64,000 nucleotides of DNA from Mesonia oceanica. Lineage in GTDB: Bacteria; Bacteroidota; Bacteroidia; Flavobacteriales; Flavobacteriaceae. The stretch covers positions 62,001 through 126,000 of the forward strand of contig NZ_CABVMM010000006.1 of the NCBI RefSeq assembly GCF_902499555.1, in the 5' to 3' direction. The notes beneath the pieces are model-generated. The model saw nothing but the letters and a program-made list of their open reading frames with translations, was not told the origin of the DNA and did not search any database. Below, in pieces: positions 8,300 through 16,553 of the stretch; positions within the stretch are counted from its first letter, which is position 1, and each line of letters starts with the position of its first letter. The position numbers and the translations under genes are program-made.

Positions 8300-10194
8300 T
8301 ATACTACTTTGAGATCATTAATATTTTCCTTGGCATCTTCTTGCAGAATACCGTCCTTTACATACTCTAGCAGTATTGGTTTAATTTCATACTTTAGACG
8401 CATTTTCAATTCATTGAGTTGTTTTTCATCTTTGTTGTCATCCTCTTTATATTCTTTCAATAAAAAGTAACTGTGTCCTAACTGAATATCTTTGTAATCA
8501 AAGTCTGCGGTAAGGTATTTTGAGTTTTTTTTCTTTCCATCAACTGATTCTACAAAAAGTTTAGATACTTCTTCGAATAATTTTTTTGCCTTAGCATTAG
8601 CAATAACACCTTCATCGGGTAATACATCTACAAAAGCAAAACGCCTACGTATGGCATAATCGATATGTCCCACACTACGGTCAGCGGTATTCATGGTGCC
8701 AATGATATAGAGGTTAGGTGGGATCGTAATTTTATTATCTTCCTCAATCGCATACATACTTTCCACAGCATCGCCTCGGTATTCTAACGCATAAATCAAT
8801 TCACCCAAGACACTTGGTAAATTTGCTCGGTTGATCTCGTCGATGATGAGAACATAATTTGCTGTCTTATTATTCAACGCATCTTCTGCAAATTTAGCTA
8901 GCGATTTATTTTCAGGTTCATATTCGAGACGTCCACTTTCATTGGTATTAATTGTTATACCTCTTACAAAATCTTCGTAGGTATAAGAAGGATGAAATTG
9001 AATTATTTTCTTATCACCTTTAGTAACAACTTCATCATTCTCTAATATTAACTTTCCCTTTAAATCAAAATTTTCAAACAAAAAATACATCAACTCATAA
9101 TTCGTAATATCGGAATTATATTTATGTTTTAAGTCTAAAAAGAATTGCTGGACTTTTTTATTTTTTTCTATATAGTTAAGATTCTTGTATTCTTGTTTAA
9201 TTAACCTTAAAACGTTATTTAAACAAAATTCACTATTAATAGGAAAATACTTATCTGGATGATATTGATAAAGAACTTTTAGTACAAAGCCTTTACCAAT
9301 GGGATAGTCATAGACGTTTTCATAAACAATATCCTCTAACAATTTTGCTACTTTTTTCATAGCCTCTGAATTGTCTTCAATATCACGTATAAAGCCATTC
9401 TTTTTATATTCTTCATTTTTAGCATCCCAATAAATTTTACCTTTAGTAGCTCTACCAGCATACTTTCCAGTGTGTACTAATTTATATTCAAGCCAATAAC
9501 AAAAAGTATCATTGCTTTCAATTCCCAATACGTAATCATCTAGTTTCAAATTTGATAATTCTTGCTTCTCAAATTTGTTTAAAAATGCCTTATTAAGGCC
9601 ATTAACAAACTCACGATGTTCAAGGATATCATCATTAACTTTGTAATTTTCAAAGAAAACTTCAATCTTATGTAGTGCATTAAATTTTATGGTATCCTTT
9701 GTCAGCTCATTAGCAATTTTCTTTGCTAGATAGGTCTTTCCGGTACCGGGAGGCCCTTGAAGGATAATTTGTTTTTTGTAATTTAAAAGTTCCACCGTTT
9801 TAATCATTTGCATACGTTCTAAAGCTTTATCTACATATTCTTTAATTTTATCATTTCTTAAAGGCTCAATGATTTTCCTGTACGATATACCATCAAAATC
9901 AAGAGGAAGCTCATTCAAATTAGAAAGCCACATAACTTTATAATAGTGAGTATTTAACAACTCATTTACTATACCAATAGCTTTAACCTTAGTAAAAGTA
10001 ATACTGTGACCTTTTCCTTTAGTGGCACTAGATTTCATTACTAAGATGTCCCCTACCCTGATATCTTTGAGATAATTTTCATTTATATGATCTCCTTGAT
10101 CATATTTTCCATCAAACCAATTTTCATTTTTGATAAACTCTTGAGTACGATCATCAGTGCCCCCAAAACTTGAACCTACTGCCCAGTAATTCAT
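8299..10194 (-). CDS. mcrB: McrB-family AAA+ GTPase with N-terminal EVE-like domain and internal insertion
   Basis: Residues 1-95 look like an EVE/PUA-type modified-base reader (MNYWAVGSSFGG..., DILVMKSSATKGKGH). The AAA+ core has Walker A GPPGTGKT (147-154), FHPSYTYEDF (400-409), Walker B VLIIDEINR (448-456) and NTADRS (502-507) with RRRF behind it, all hallmarks of McrB. About 230 residues are inserted between Walker A and FHPSY (roughly 165-395), with their own fold (YHPDKYFPINSEFC). McrB hydrolyses GTP and drives translocation for McrC. The reader domain suggests recognition of modified bases other than, or in addition to, 5-methylcytosine. Confidence 0.9.
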   Translation of the reverse strand: MNYWAVGSSFGGTDDRTQEFIKNENWFDGKYDQGDHINENYLKDIRVGDILVMKSSATKGKGHSITFTKVKAIGIVNELLNTHYYKVMWLSNLNELPLDFDGISYRKIIEPLRNDKIKEYVDKALERMQMIKTVELLNYKKQIILQGPPGTGKTYLAKKIANELTKDTIKFNALHKIEVFFENYKVNDDILEHREFVNGLNKAFLNKFEKQELSNLKLDDYVLGIESNDTFCYWLEYKLVHTGKYAGRATKGKIYWDAKNEEYKKNGFIRDIEDNSEAMKKVAKLLEDIVYENVYDYPIGKGFVLKVLYQYHPDKYFPINSEFCLNNVLRLIKQEYKNLNYIEKNKKVQQFFLDLKHKYNSDITNYELMYFLFENFDLKGKLILENDEVVTKGDKKIIQFHPSYTYEDFVRGITINTNESGRLEYEPENKSLAKFAEDALNNKTANYVLIIDEINRANLPSVLGELIYALEYRGDAVESMYAIEEDNKITIPPNLYIIGTMNTADRSVGHIDYAIRRRFAFVDVLPDEGVIANAKAKKLFEEVSKLFVESVDGKKKNSKYLTADFDYKDIQLGHSYFLLKEYKEDDNKDEKQLNELKMRLKYEIKPILLEYVKDGILQEDAKENINDLKVV

Positions 10195-10347
10195 AAACTA
10201 TTTTATTATTTATTTTGTTAGTATAGAATTTTAAAAATAATTATAAAAAATAGCTTTTAGATGAGGAAACCCGTATTTTAAGTGGTTTATCATTTTTTGT
10301 ATAGTTTCTTATATTTTATTAAACTTACAGTCAAAACAATCAGCCCA

Positions 10348-11328
10348 ATGGGTTACAACTACAACAAAGAATCCTTTAACAAAGGACAAGCCTTTGAAGA
10401 TTATGTAGAAGAGGTTTTATTCCCGAAGGAGGGATATGATTTACTCCATAAAACCAACAGCTATCAGCAAAATAGTCAACGCTTTGTAGAAAATTCTAAA
10501 AACCCCGATTTTAAGTTTCGGTGTAAGCTCACTGGACAAGAATTTCACGTAGAAGCCAAGTACAGATCGAAACCTTATAAAAATCAGTATGATACTTTAA
10601 GTAAGGCGCAAGTCAACAGTTTTCCTGAACTACACTCAACGGAAGTTCCTATTTATATCGTATTAGGCTACGGAGATCAAGCAGAAAATCCTGAATATGT
10701 AAGTCTAATTCCGTTTGCTGAACACCAAGAAGAGAAAATAAGTGTTGCCAAAGCGCAGGAGTATCGTATCCCCAAAAAATCCGTCTCCAGTTCATTAATT
10801 CATCAGGACAACTCAAAAGAAGCGGCTCATTTAAATAAGCAAGCACCTCATCCACCTAAGGATTCGATCACTAAACGCAAGCAAAAAAGTAAACTCTTAT
10901 TAGTGGTAAGTATGTTTATCATTTCTTTAAGCATTGCCTCCATCACCTATTTTAAAAATGACCAGGAAGACATTTTAAAAGAGCGGATCACTACCTATTA
11001 CCAATTAAGTGATGCCAATAATTTACAAGAGCTTTCTAATTATATATCGCCAGAGCTCACCTATTGGTATGGGATAAAGAAGCCTTCTATCAACGAAGTA
11101 TTAGAAAATATTCGTGAATACCGAGAAAAAAATCCGTATTCTAAGAGCGAGATCGATTGGGATAGTTTTGACATTACCGAAAAACCAACTGGTGATTTTT
11201 ATGCCACCTATAAGTTAAACTATCAGGTGAAAGGAAAGAAAGCTGAAGATTTTAGGGTTTTTCACCTAAAAGTGCTTACGATTTGGGATGAGGATTTAAA
11301 ATTAAAAAGCATTAAAGAATTGCATTGA
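10348..11328 (+). CDS. Membrane-anchored restriction-nuclease-like protein with C-terminal NTF2-like domain
   Basis: Numbered from ATG 10348, residues 10-125 look like a restriction-endonuclease fold: GQAFEDYVEEVL (E17), NPDFKFRC (D54), EFHVEAKYR (E69, K71), a PD-(D/E)xK arrangement. A basic linker (TKRKQKSK) leads to one membrane helix at about 182-202 (LLLVVSMFIISLSIASITYF). Residues 205-326 resemble an NTF2/SnoaL-like fold (ITTYYQLSDANNLQELSNYISPEL). Topology predicts a cytoplasmic nuclease and an outside NTF2-like domain. The upstream ATG at 10282 would add a hydrophobic leader and is less likely. It is divergent from mcrB with a 153-bp gap. I know no described system with this architecture. 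Confidence 0.65.
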   Translation: MGYNYNKESFNKGQAFEDYVEEVLFPKEGYDLLHKTNSYQQNSQRFVENSKNPDFKFRCKLTGQEFHVEAKYRSKPYKNQYDTLSKAQVNSFPELHSTEVPIYIVLGYGDQAENPEYVSLIPFAEHQEEKISVAKAQEYRIPKKSVSSSLIHQDNSKEAAHLNKQAPHPPKDSITKRKQKSKLLLVVSMFIISLSIASITYFKNDQEDILKERITTYYQLSDANNLQELSNYISPELTYWYGIKKPSINEVLENIREYREKNPYSKSEIDWDSFDITEKPTGDFYATYKLNYQVKGKKAEDFRVFHLKVLTIWDEDLKLKSIKELH

Positions 11329-11460
11329 TCCCACATCAATGAAATTTGCTTGTGCCAAAAGCGTATCGTAAGCAAATTTTCCACTTTTAATTTCCAAGAG
11401 AAAATCGCGGTTGGGACGTTGTACGTTAATTTGTTTTTCTCTGGCAATTTCCAGTGCCAT
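11302..11460 (-). pseudogene. C-terminal remnant of a predicted nucleotidyltransferase
   Basis: The minus-strand frame (52 codons) contains EIAREKQINVQRPNRDFLLEIKSG, then KFAYDTLLAQA. This resembles the C-terminal region of predicted nucleotidyltransferases (COG3541-like), which end with ...RPN...LL.IK.GK..Y..L. A stop codon lies immediately before the ATG and no upstream part remains. It overlaps the 3' end of the nuclease gene by 27 bp, so it is probably a decayed fragment left by insertion of neighbouring genes. Confidence 0.5.
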
Positions 11461-11530
11461 CTAATGGTATAGAGATTATGTATTTATATAATATATAAGG
11501 GTTTATAGTATTAGATTACTATTTACAAAA

Positions 11531-11572
11531 AGTAAACAATTTTGTTTACTAATCTTTTTATACCTACATTTG
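11531..11572 (+). promoter_or_regulatory. Promoter with embedded operator palindrome of the AbiE-type pair
   Basis: TTTG (11541-11544), 20 bp, then TACATTTG (11565-11572) is a near-perfect Bacteroidota promoter, 16 bp before the antitoxin ATG. The -33 element lies inside a palindrome with 9-bp perfect arms, AGTAAACAA-TT-TTGTTTACT (11531-11550). This is where an autorepressing HTH antitoxin would bind and block RNA polymerase. Confidence 0.7.
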
Positions 11573-11588
11573 TATAACAAAAGAAACT

Positions 11589-12098
11589 ATGTTCCCTAAA
11601 ATAGCTAAAATAAAAGGCATACATCCCGGGTTAATATTACACCGTGAAATCAAGCGCAATAATATTAAAAGCGCTCAATTAGCTACATCTATAGGTGAGC
11701 ATAAGCAAACCATTAGTGCTATTATACATCAAAAAAGAGGTATTAATCCAGCGTTATCCATTAAGTTGGGAGAGTTCTTTCATATCGAAGAAGACTATTT
11801 TATGATGTTACAAGCAGGGTATGAAGTAAAAAGTAAATTGACTGAAAAAAATAAAAGAATACCAAATTTAAACCATATTAGAAAAGTACTATTTTGGGAT
11901 ACCTCATTTGATCAAATAGATTGGAACAAAAACAAACGTGCCATTATCAAAAGAGTTTTAGAACGTGGTAATGATAAAGAAATCAATGAAATCATAAAAT
12001 TCTACGGAAAAAGAACAGTTTCAAGAATCGTAAAGTCTATTGAACCATCCCGTTTATCTTCATTTCAAAAAAATGCAGAAGACTTTCAACTTATTTAA
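11589..12098 (+). CDS. HTH (XRE/HigA-like) antitoxin paired with AbiEii-type toxin
   Basis: Residues 10-65 form an XRE-type HTH (HPGLILHREIKRNNIKSAQLATSIGEHKQTISAIIHQKRGINPALSIKLGEFF), like HigA antitoxins. Residues 90-140 (IPNLNHIRKVLFWDTSFDQIDWNKNKRAIIKRVLERG) form a second small domain that often accompanies nucleotidyltransferase toxins in Bacteroidota. The toxin gene follows after 7 bp. The HTH and the palindrome over its own promoter at 11531 predict autoregulation. It probably neutralises the downstream toxin transcriptionally or by binding; which is unknown. Confidence 0.8.
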   Translation: MFPKIAKIKGIHPGLILHREIKRNNIKSAQLATSIGEHKQTISAIIHQKRGINPALSIKLGEFFHIEEDYFMMLQAGYEVKSKLTEKNKRIPNLNHIRKVLFWDTSFDQIDWNKNKRAIIKRVLERGNDKEINEIIKFYGKRTVSRIVKSIEPSRLSSFQKNAEDFQLI

Positions 12099-12105
12099 GT
12101 TTTAA

Positions 12106-12765
12106 ATGCCTTTACACCTTCATACCGTTTCCGATTTACTTTGGGAATCTTTAAATACGTTAATGACTATTGAAGAATTTAATAGTTTTAGGTTAGTTGG
12201 TGGTACATCATTAAGTTTACTACTAGGGCACAGAGAATCTATAGATATAGATTTATTTACAGATGCAGCATATGGCAGTATTGATTTTGATCGTTTAGAA
12301 GAAATTTTAAATAATGTATTTGCTTATGTAGACACCCCAGCTGTTGGTGAAGTTGTATTGGGAAGGTCTTATTTTGTTGGTGAAGATGAACATCATGCAA
12401 TTAAATTGGATATGTATTATACAGACCCTTTTGTTTTTCCTTTAATACAAGAAGATCATATACGTTTTGCATCTCATGAAGAAATAGCAGCAATGAAGTT
12501 TGAAGTGATTGCTAATGGTGGACGTAAAAAGGATTTTTGGGACATCCACGAGCTTTTAGATGTATTTACCTTAGCGCAAATGTTAGACTTCTATGAACAA
12601 CGAAATCCTTATGGCGCAACAAGAGAAGAGCTTTTAGAACAATGTAAAGACTTTTCTTTAGCTGAAGATGATTTCACACCCAATTGTTATAAAGGCAAAG
12701 TTTGGGAACTTATCAAATTAGATATAGAGGAACAAGTGCAAAATCTTATAAGTTCTAAAAATTAA
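12106..12765 (+). CDS. AbiEii/AbiGii-family nucleotidyltransferase toxin
   Basis: The motif RLVGGTSLSLLLGHRESIDIDLFTD (about 32-56) is the nucleotidyltransferase core GGT..L...R.S.DID(L/F) of AbiEii/MenT toxins. EEIAAMKFEVIANGGRKKDFWDIHELL is the conserved follow-up helix (K..a...R.K.kD..Di..L). Known members transfer nucleotides to tRNA and arrest growth during phage infection. The protein is 219 residues, shorter than the 270-300 of classical AbiEii but common for this subgroup. It is the second gene of the operon from 11589 and the last gene of the defence island. Confidence 0.85.
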   Translation: MPLHLHTVSDLLWESLNTLMTIEEFNSFRLVGGTSLSLLLGHRESIDIDLFTDAAYGSIDFDRLEEILNNVFAYVDTPAVGEVVLGRSYFVGEDEHHAIKLDMYYTDPFVFPLIQEDHIRFASHEEIAAMKFEVIANGGRKKDFWDIHELLDVFTLAQMLDFYEQRNPYGATREELLEQCKDFSLAEDDFTPNCYKGKVWELIKLDIEEQVQNLISSKN

Positions 12766-12891
12766 ATCCATCAAATTCCACCTCAACCCTATTTGTTGCT
12801 TAGGCAAAAAACCGAAGCCTGTATTGAGCTTAGTCGAAATACCTTTTGCTTTGTTCCGCTTTCCCCTATAAGTTTAGCGTTTTTAAGATCT

Positions 12892-13005
12892 TTAAGGTAG
12901 TAGCGGATTGGTAATTAAATTGAAACCGTTTTTTAATAAGTCAACTGCTAAGCTATTTTCCATATCAAAGAGGTTAAAGAAGCTTTCTTGCATATCTGAT
13001 GGCAT
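12892..13005 (-). pseudogene. Possible C-terminal coding remnant
   Basis: The minus strand holds an open stretch beginning MPSDMQESFFNLFDMENSLA and ending at a TAA (12892). Its composition looks coding, but no upstream part exists and I do not recognise the family. It lies in the 320-bp gap between the AbiEii gene and the phosphatase (12766-13085), which otherwise shows nothing but a terminator. Confidence 0.2.
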
Positions 13006-13020
13006 CCGCGCGCTTCCATA

Positions 13021-13059
13021 AAAAAACCCGCTAACTTTTTATAAAGAAAACGGGCTTTT
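13021..13059 (-). terminator. Terminator of the phosphatase operon
   Basis: CCCG (13027-13030) pairs with CGGG (13051-13054), and flanking A-runs pair with T-runs. On the minus strand the stem is followed by a run of seven T. It lies 27 bp beyond the phosphatase stop. Confidence 0.6.
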
Positions 13060-13085
13060 GGCAATATACGTGGGGTAAAATTATT

Positions 13086-14858
13086 TTAACGCAATAAGGC
13101 TAAAATTTTATGGTAAATTTCATTATTCTCATAAACGCCGGTAAAACCTTGTGCTTGTGGCCCATAAGCAAAAACAGGAACCATCGTCGCGGTATGATCG
13201 TGTGTGGTAAAATCTCCTTCGATGGTATGATGTTCTAAATTTCCCTGTGGGATGCTAAAGCCTGAAGTTTCATGATCGGCGGTTACAATCACCAATGTTC
13301 CGGGATTTTCATCGGCAAATTTTACAGCTTCGGTAATTGCTTTATCAAAATCTATCCCTTCACTTACAATACCTGCGACATCATTAAAATGACCGTAACT
13401 ATCGATTTGCGCGGCTTCAATCATCGCAAAAAATGGTGTTTCTTTTTGTTTTAAAAACTCAAGACTATGAGCTACTACCTTAGGAAGCTCTTCACCTCGA
13501 CCATTTAAAGTAGAAGGCACGCCACCGTCGGCCATAAAATAACCAATACGTGCTGCTTTTGCGTTGGCAATAGCTTCTGGAGTGTTTACTAAATTAAATG
13601 GCAATTGTTTTTTAAAATATTTAGCTCCGCCACCGGCAAATAAAGTAAGATCACTTTTGTACAAATCTGCAGCGATTTGTTGAGTCATTCCGCGATCTTT
13701 TTGATGGGCATAAAAAGCTGCCGGGGTGGCACCGGTAATTTCATCTGTGGTAATTACGGCGGTATTAAAGTTTTTTTCTTGCAAAACTTCGCAAATATTA
13801 ATGCTTTCCGCTCCTAAATGATCTACTCCAATGGCACGATTATAAGTCTTTTTTCCGATGGCGATGGCAGTTCCTGCAGCCGCAGAATCTGTGGTAAAAT
13901 CATCTGCTGAAGATGTTTTTATAAAACCTATGTTTTTTAATTGCGTTAACGTAAGTTCTCCTCCATTAGCTAAGGTTGAAGAGGAAATTTGTGAGAGGCC
14001 ATTGCCATCTCCAATAAGTAAAATAACATTTTTCACCGGTGTTGCTGCTCCATCGTTTTTAAAAGTAGGACGGTATACCTTAGAAAACACTTGGTTCTCA
14101 TATACCCGATTTGGCAAAGAACTTAAGTAGTTGACACATGCAAACGGCTTGTTGGTATTGATAAAATCTACACCTAAATTATAAAAGGCCTTCCAAGCAC
14201 TTTTAGAATCTGGTGTTGCCCAAAACCGAAAGGGCTTTTGATAGCGATGAGCCTTCTCTATTACTTGTTTTACGCGTTGAAGGTCTTCGTGCGTAAATCT
14301 TCCTTTACCATTCCAAACCGAATAGGCTGAATAATCTAAACTGATCATCCCTACGCGTTCCCACTCACTTGGACTTAAATTCTCTAAGGATTGGTAATCA
14401 AATTGAATAAAGGAAGGGTATTTTTTAAAATCTTCAGGTTGGGGTTGGTTACCTGAAATGATAATTTGAATGTCTTGCCCTTCGATTAACTTATTATACT
14501 TTTTTAATTGTTTCATTAATGCCTTAAGCGTAGGCTTTGCTGTAGTTTTCAAATCGAGTACTAACTGAAGTGGCTCCTTTTTTAAAACCTTCATTTCTGC
14601 AGCTTCTTCTAAAGGCTTTAAATATAAATTCTCAAGCGTACGCTCCGGTACTATTTCTTCTTGGGTATGAGCCACATACAATTCTTTATTTTTATAAAAG
14701 AGATCAATTTCTATTGATCTTGCTCCTGCGGCATAGGCCTGCCATAACGGAACTTGTTGCTCATAGTCATTATGAGAATGAATAATGGGTAGTTGTTGAG
14801 CATAACTATGATAAACGCTCAATAAAACGATATAGAATAGAATAAAATATACTTTCAT
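13086..14858 (-). CDS. Secreted fusion: glycerophosphodiesterase/PI-PLC-like domain plus alkaline phosphatase
   Basis: A signal peptide (MKVYFILFYIVLLSVYHSYAQ) is followed by a PI-PLC/GDPD-like TIM barrel (about 25-265; HSHNDYEQ, RSIEIDLFYKNKELYVAHT). An alkaline phosphatase domain then has all key residues: LIGDGNG, TDSAAAGTA with the nucleophile Ser, MIEAAQIDSYGHFND, TADHETSGFS and HDHTATMVPVFAYGP. The first domain could cleave a phosphodiester head group and the second release phosphate. ATG 14858 is chosen because it gives a clean signal peptide. It follows susD by 82 bp, across a hairpin, in the same direction, so it is probably the last gene of the SusCD operon. The pair implies organophosphate uptake rather than sugar uptake. 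Confidence 0.88.
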   Translation of the reverse strand: MKVYFILFYIVLLSVYHSYAQQLPIIHSHNDYEQQVPLWQAYAAGARSIEIDLFYKNKELYVAHTQEEIVPERTLENLYLKPLEEAAEMKVLKKEPLQLVLDLKTTAKPTLKALMKQLKKYNKLIEGQDIQIIISGNQPQPEDFKKYPSFIQFDYQSLENLSPSEWERVGMISLDYSAYSVWNGKGRFTHEDLQRVKQVIEKAHRYQKPFRFWATPDSKSAWKAFYNLGVDFINTNKPFACVNYLSSLPNRVYENQVFSKVYRPTFKNDGAATPVKNVILLIGDGNGLSQISSSTLANGGELTLTQLKNIGFIKTSSADDFTTDSAAAGTAIAIGKKTYNRAIGVDHLGAESINICEVLQEKNFNTAVITTDEITGATPAAFYAHQKDRGMTQQIAADLYKSDLTLFAGGGAKYFKKQLPFNLVNTPEAIANAKAARIGYFMADGGVPSTLNGRGEELPKVVAHSLEFLKQKETPFFAMIEAAQIDSYGHFNDVAGIVSEGIDFDKAITEAVKFADENPGTLVIVTADHETSGFSIPQGNLEHHTIEGDFTTHDHTATMVPVFAYGPQAQGFTGVYENNEIYHKILALLR

Positions 14859-14874
14859 ATAGAATAGATAAGTA

Positions 14875-14906
14875 AAAGATGCTACGAATGATAGCGCAGC
14901 ATCTTT
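14875..14906 (-). terminator. Intra-operon hairpin between susD and the phosphatase gene
   Basis: AAAGATGCT (14875-14883) and AGCATCTTT (14898-14906) form a perfect 9-bp stem with a 14-nt loop. On the minus strand only four T follow, so it is a weak terminator or an mRNA-processing/stability element that could lower expression of the phosphatase relative to susCD. Confidence 0.5.
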
Positions 14907-14940
14907 ATTACATGAAACAAAAAAAACAAACAATTAAAAT

Positions 14941-16527
14941 TTACCAACCTTGGTTCTGTGGTATTCCGGAACTTTCTATGACTGTTGTTGGTAATGGCCA
15001 AACGTGCATAAAAGAGCTATCAAAATCCCTAGCACCCCAAACTTCTTCTACGGTATAATCTGAAGTAGGATCGGTACGGTCGGTGTAAATTCTACCGTGT
15101 AATGCTTTTGAATAGGTTTCTTCCGCATCACCCCAACGAATCAAATCAAAATGACGGTTGGCAAATTCACCGGCTAACTCTACTCTACGTTCGTGTTTTA
15201 AATCTTCTAACGTTGCTCCGGAAACAGGAGCTAGACCTGCTCGATCACGTACTAAATTTAAAGAAGCATCACCATTTTGCCCTTGCATAATTAAGGCTTC
15301 AGCCTTCATTAACAAAATTTCTGCATAGCGCATTAAAGGGACATTATAGATGGTTGAAGGATCATCTCCATTACTATTGATATAGGTACCAATAGGAGAT
15401 TCCAATCCAAATTCGTACATGTATTTATTAAACTGAAAACCGGAAAGTGAGTTTTCTGAGTAATAGGCTCTGGTTTGCCCAAAGTAAGGAAATTCATCTC
15501 CATATTTTAAAATAGTAACTTCTCTACGTACATCTTCTTCTTCAAAAGCTTCATATAATTCTAAGGTGGGTTGGTAATACCCCCATCCATTATACGAGCT
15601 CCATCCTTTGTTCTCTAACATCACACCGGGTAAAATACTTCCTCCATTAACCCCAGAGTTTACCGACCAGATGTACTCACTGGTCCAGTTGTTTAAATGA
15701 CTGTGCAGTAACCGAAAATCTTCTTCGGGTGTATCGGTATCTATTAAAGCCCTTCCAGAACCAGAATTGGTTACTCGATCGCAATAAGTAACTACCTCTG
15801 CATATTTACTGCTGTCGTATTGCGCCCAGTATAAATACGTTTTAGCAATGTATGCATAAGCTGCATCTTTGTGAGCCCGACCATAATCTGCCCCAGACAT
15901 TTCTGTAAAAAGTGGTAATAATTCTGCTGCTGCGTTAAGGTCTTGTACAATTTGCTCATAGTTTTCTTCCACACTTGAAGGACGCTCGTAACTTCCTGCA
16001 GGAGCTTCCATATTATCTACGGTAACAATTGGGATCCCGCCGTTTTGACCATCGTCTCCATAGGTATGTGCCAACCAGAAATAATGAAAACCTCTCATAA
16101 AATAAGCTTCTCCCAGCATTCTATTTTTTAAGTTTTCATCAATATTCATTTCCGGGACATTTTTTAAAATATCGTTGGCGCGACGAATAACTTTAAAAGC
16201 GGCTTCATACATATATTTGGTATAGCCTTCGTCTCCGGTACACACAAAATTTTTAATATTATCGGCATCTGCTTTAATACGACCGGTAATCATATCGTCT
16301 GAAGCATTGATGTACCAAAAGAATCCACGAGAAAACATTTCTGATGCTTTCATTTCGTTATATAAACTGTTTACAGCTAATTTGGCATCGTCTTCGGTGT
16401 TCCAGAAATTCTCATAAGATACACTTCCTTTAGGCTCTACTTCTGTAAAATCGTCTGAGCAAGAAGTAAACATGAACACAGAAATGGTCGAAAGCGTTAT
16501 TGCTTTAAGTTTTATATGTTTAATCAT
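14941..16527 (-). CDS. SusD/RagB-family outer-membrane lipoprotein
   Basis: The N-terminus is a lipoprotein signal with the acceptor Cys in FTSCSDDF (C23). It shows typical SusD features: NFWNTEDDAKLAVNSLYNEM, EAYFMRGFHYFWLAHTYGD, a TPR-like helical core, and the C-terminal IYNVPLMRYAEILLMKAEALI followed by LNLVRDRAGLAPVS and ERRVELAGEFANRHFDLIRW. SusD proteins cap the SusC transporter and capture substrate. It is 26 bp downstream of susC and upstream of the phosphodiesterase/phosphatase, so the ligand may be a phosphorylated compound. No carbohydrate enzyme is linked to this pair. Confidence 0.93.
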   Translation of the reverse strand: MIKHIKLKAITLSTISVFMFTSCSDDFTEVEPKGSVSYENFWNTEDDAKLAVNSLYNEMKASEMFSRGFFWYINASDDMITGRIKADADNIKNFVCTGDEGYTKYMYEAAFKVIRRANDILKNVPEMNIDENLKNRMLGEAYFMRGFHYFWLAHTYGDDGQNGGIPIVTVDNMEAPAGSYERPSSVEENYEQIVQDLNAAAELLPLFTEMSGADYGRAHKDAAYAYIAKTYLYWAQYDSSKYAEVVTYCDRVTNSGSGRALIDTDTPEEDFRLLHSHLNNWTSEYIWSVNSGVNGGSILPGVMLENKGWSSYNGWGYYQPTLELYEAFEEEDVRREVTILKYGDEFPYFGQTRAYYSENSLSGFQFNKYMYEFGLESPIGTYINSNGDDPSTIYNVPLMRYAEILLMKAEALIMQGQNGDASLNLVRDRAGLAPVSGATLEDLKHERRVELAGEFANRHFDLIRWGDAEETYSKALHGRIYTDRTDPTSDYTVEEVWGARDFDSSFMHVWPLPTTVIESSGIPQNQGW

Positions 16528-16553
16528 AATTTTCTTTTTTTATTTTGTTGACA

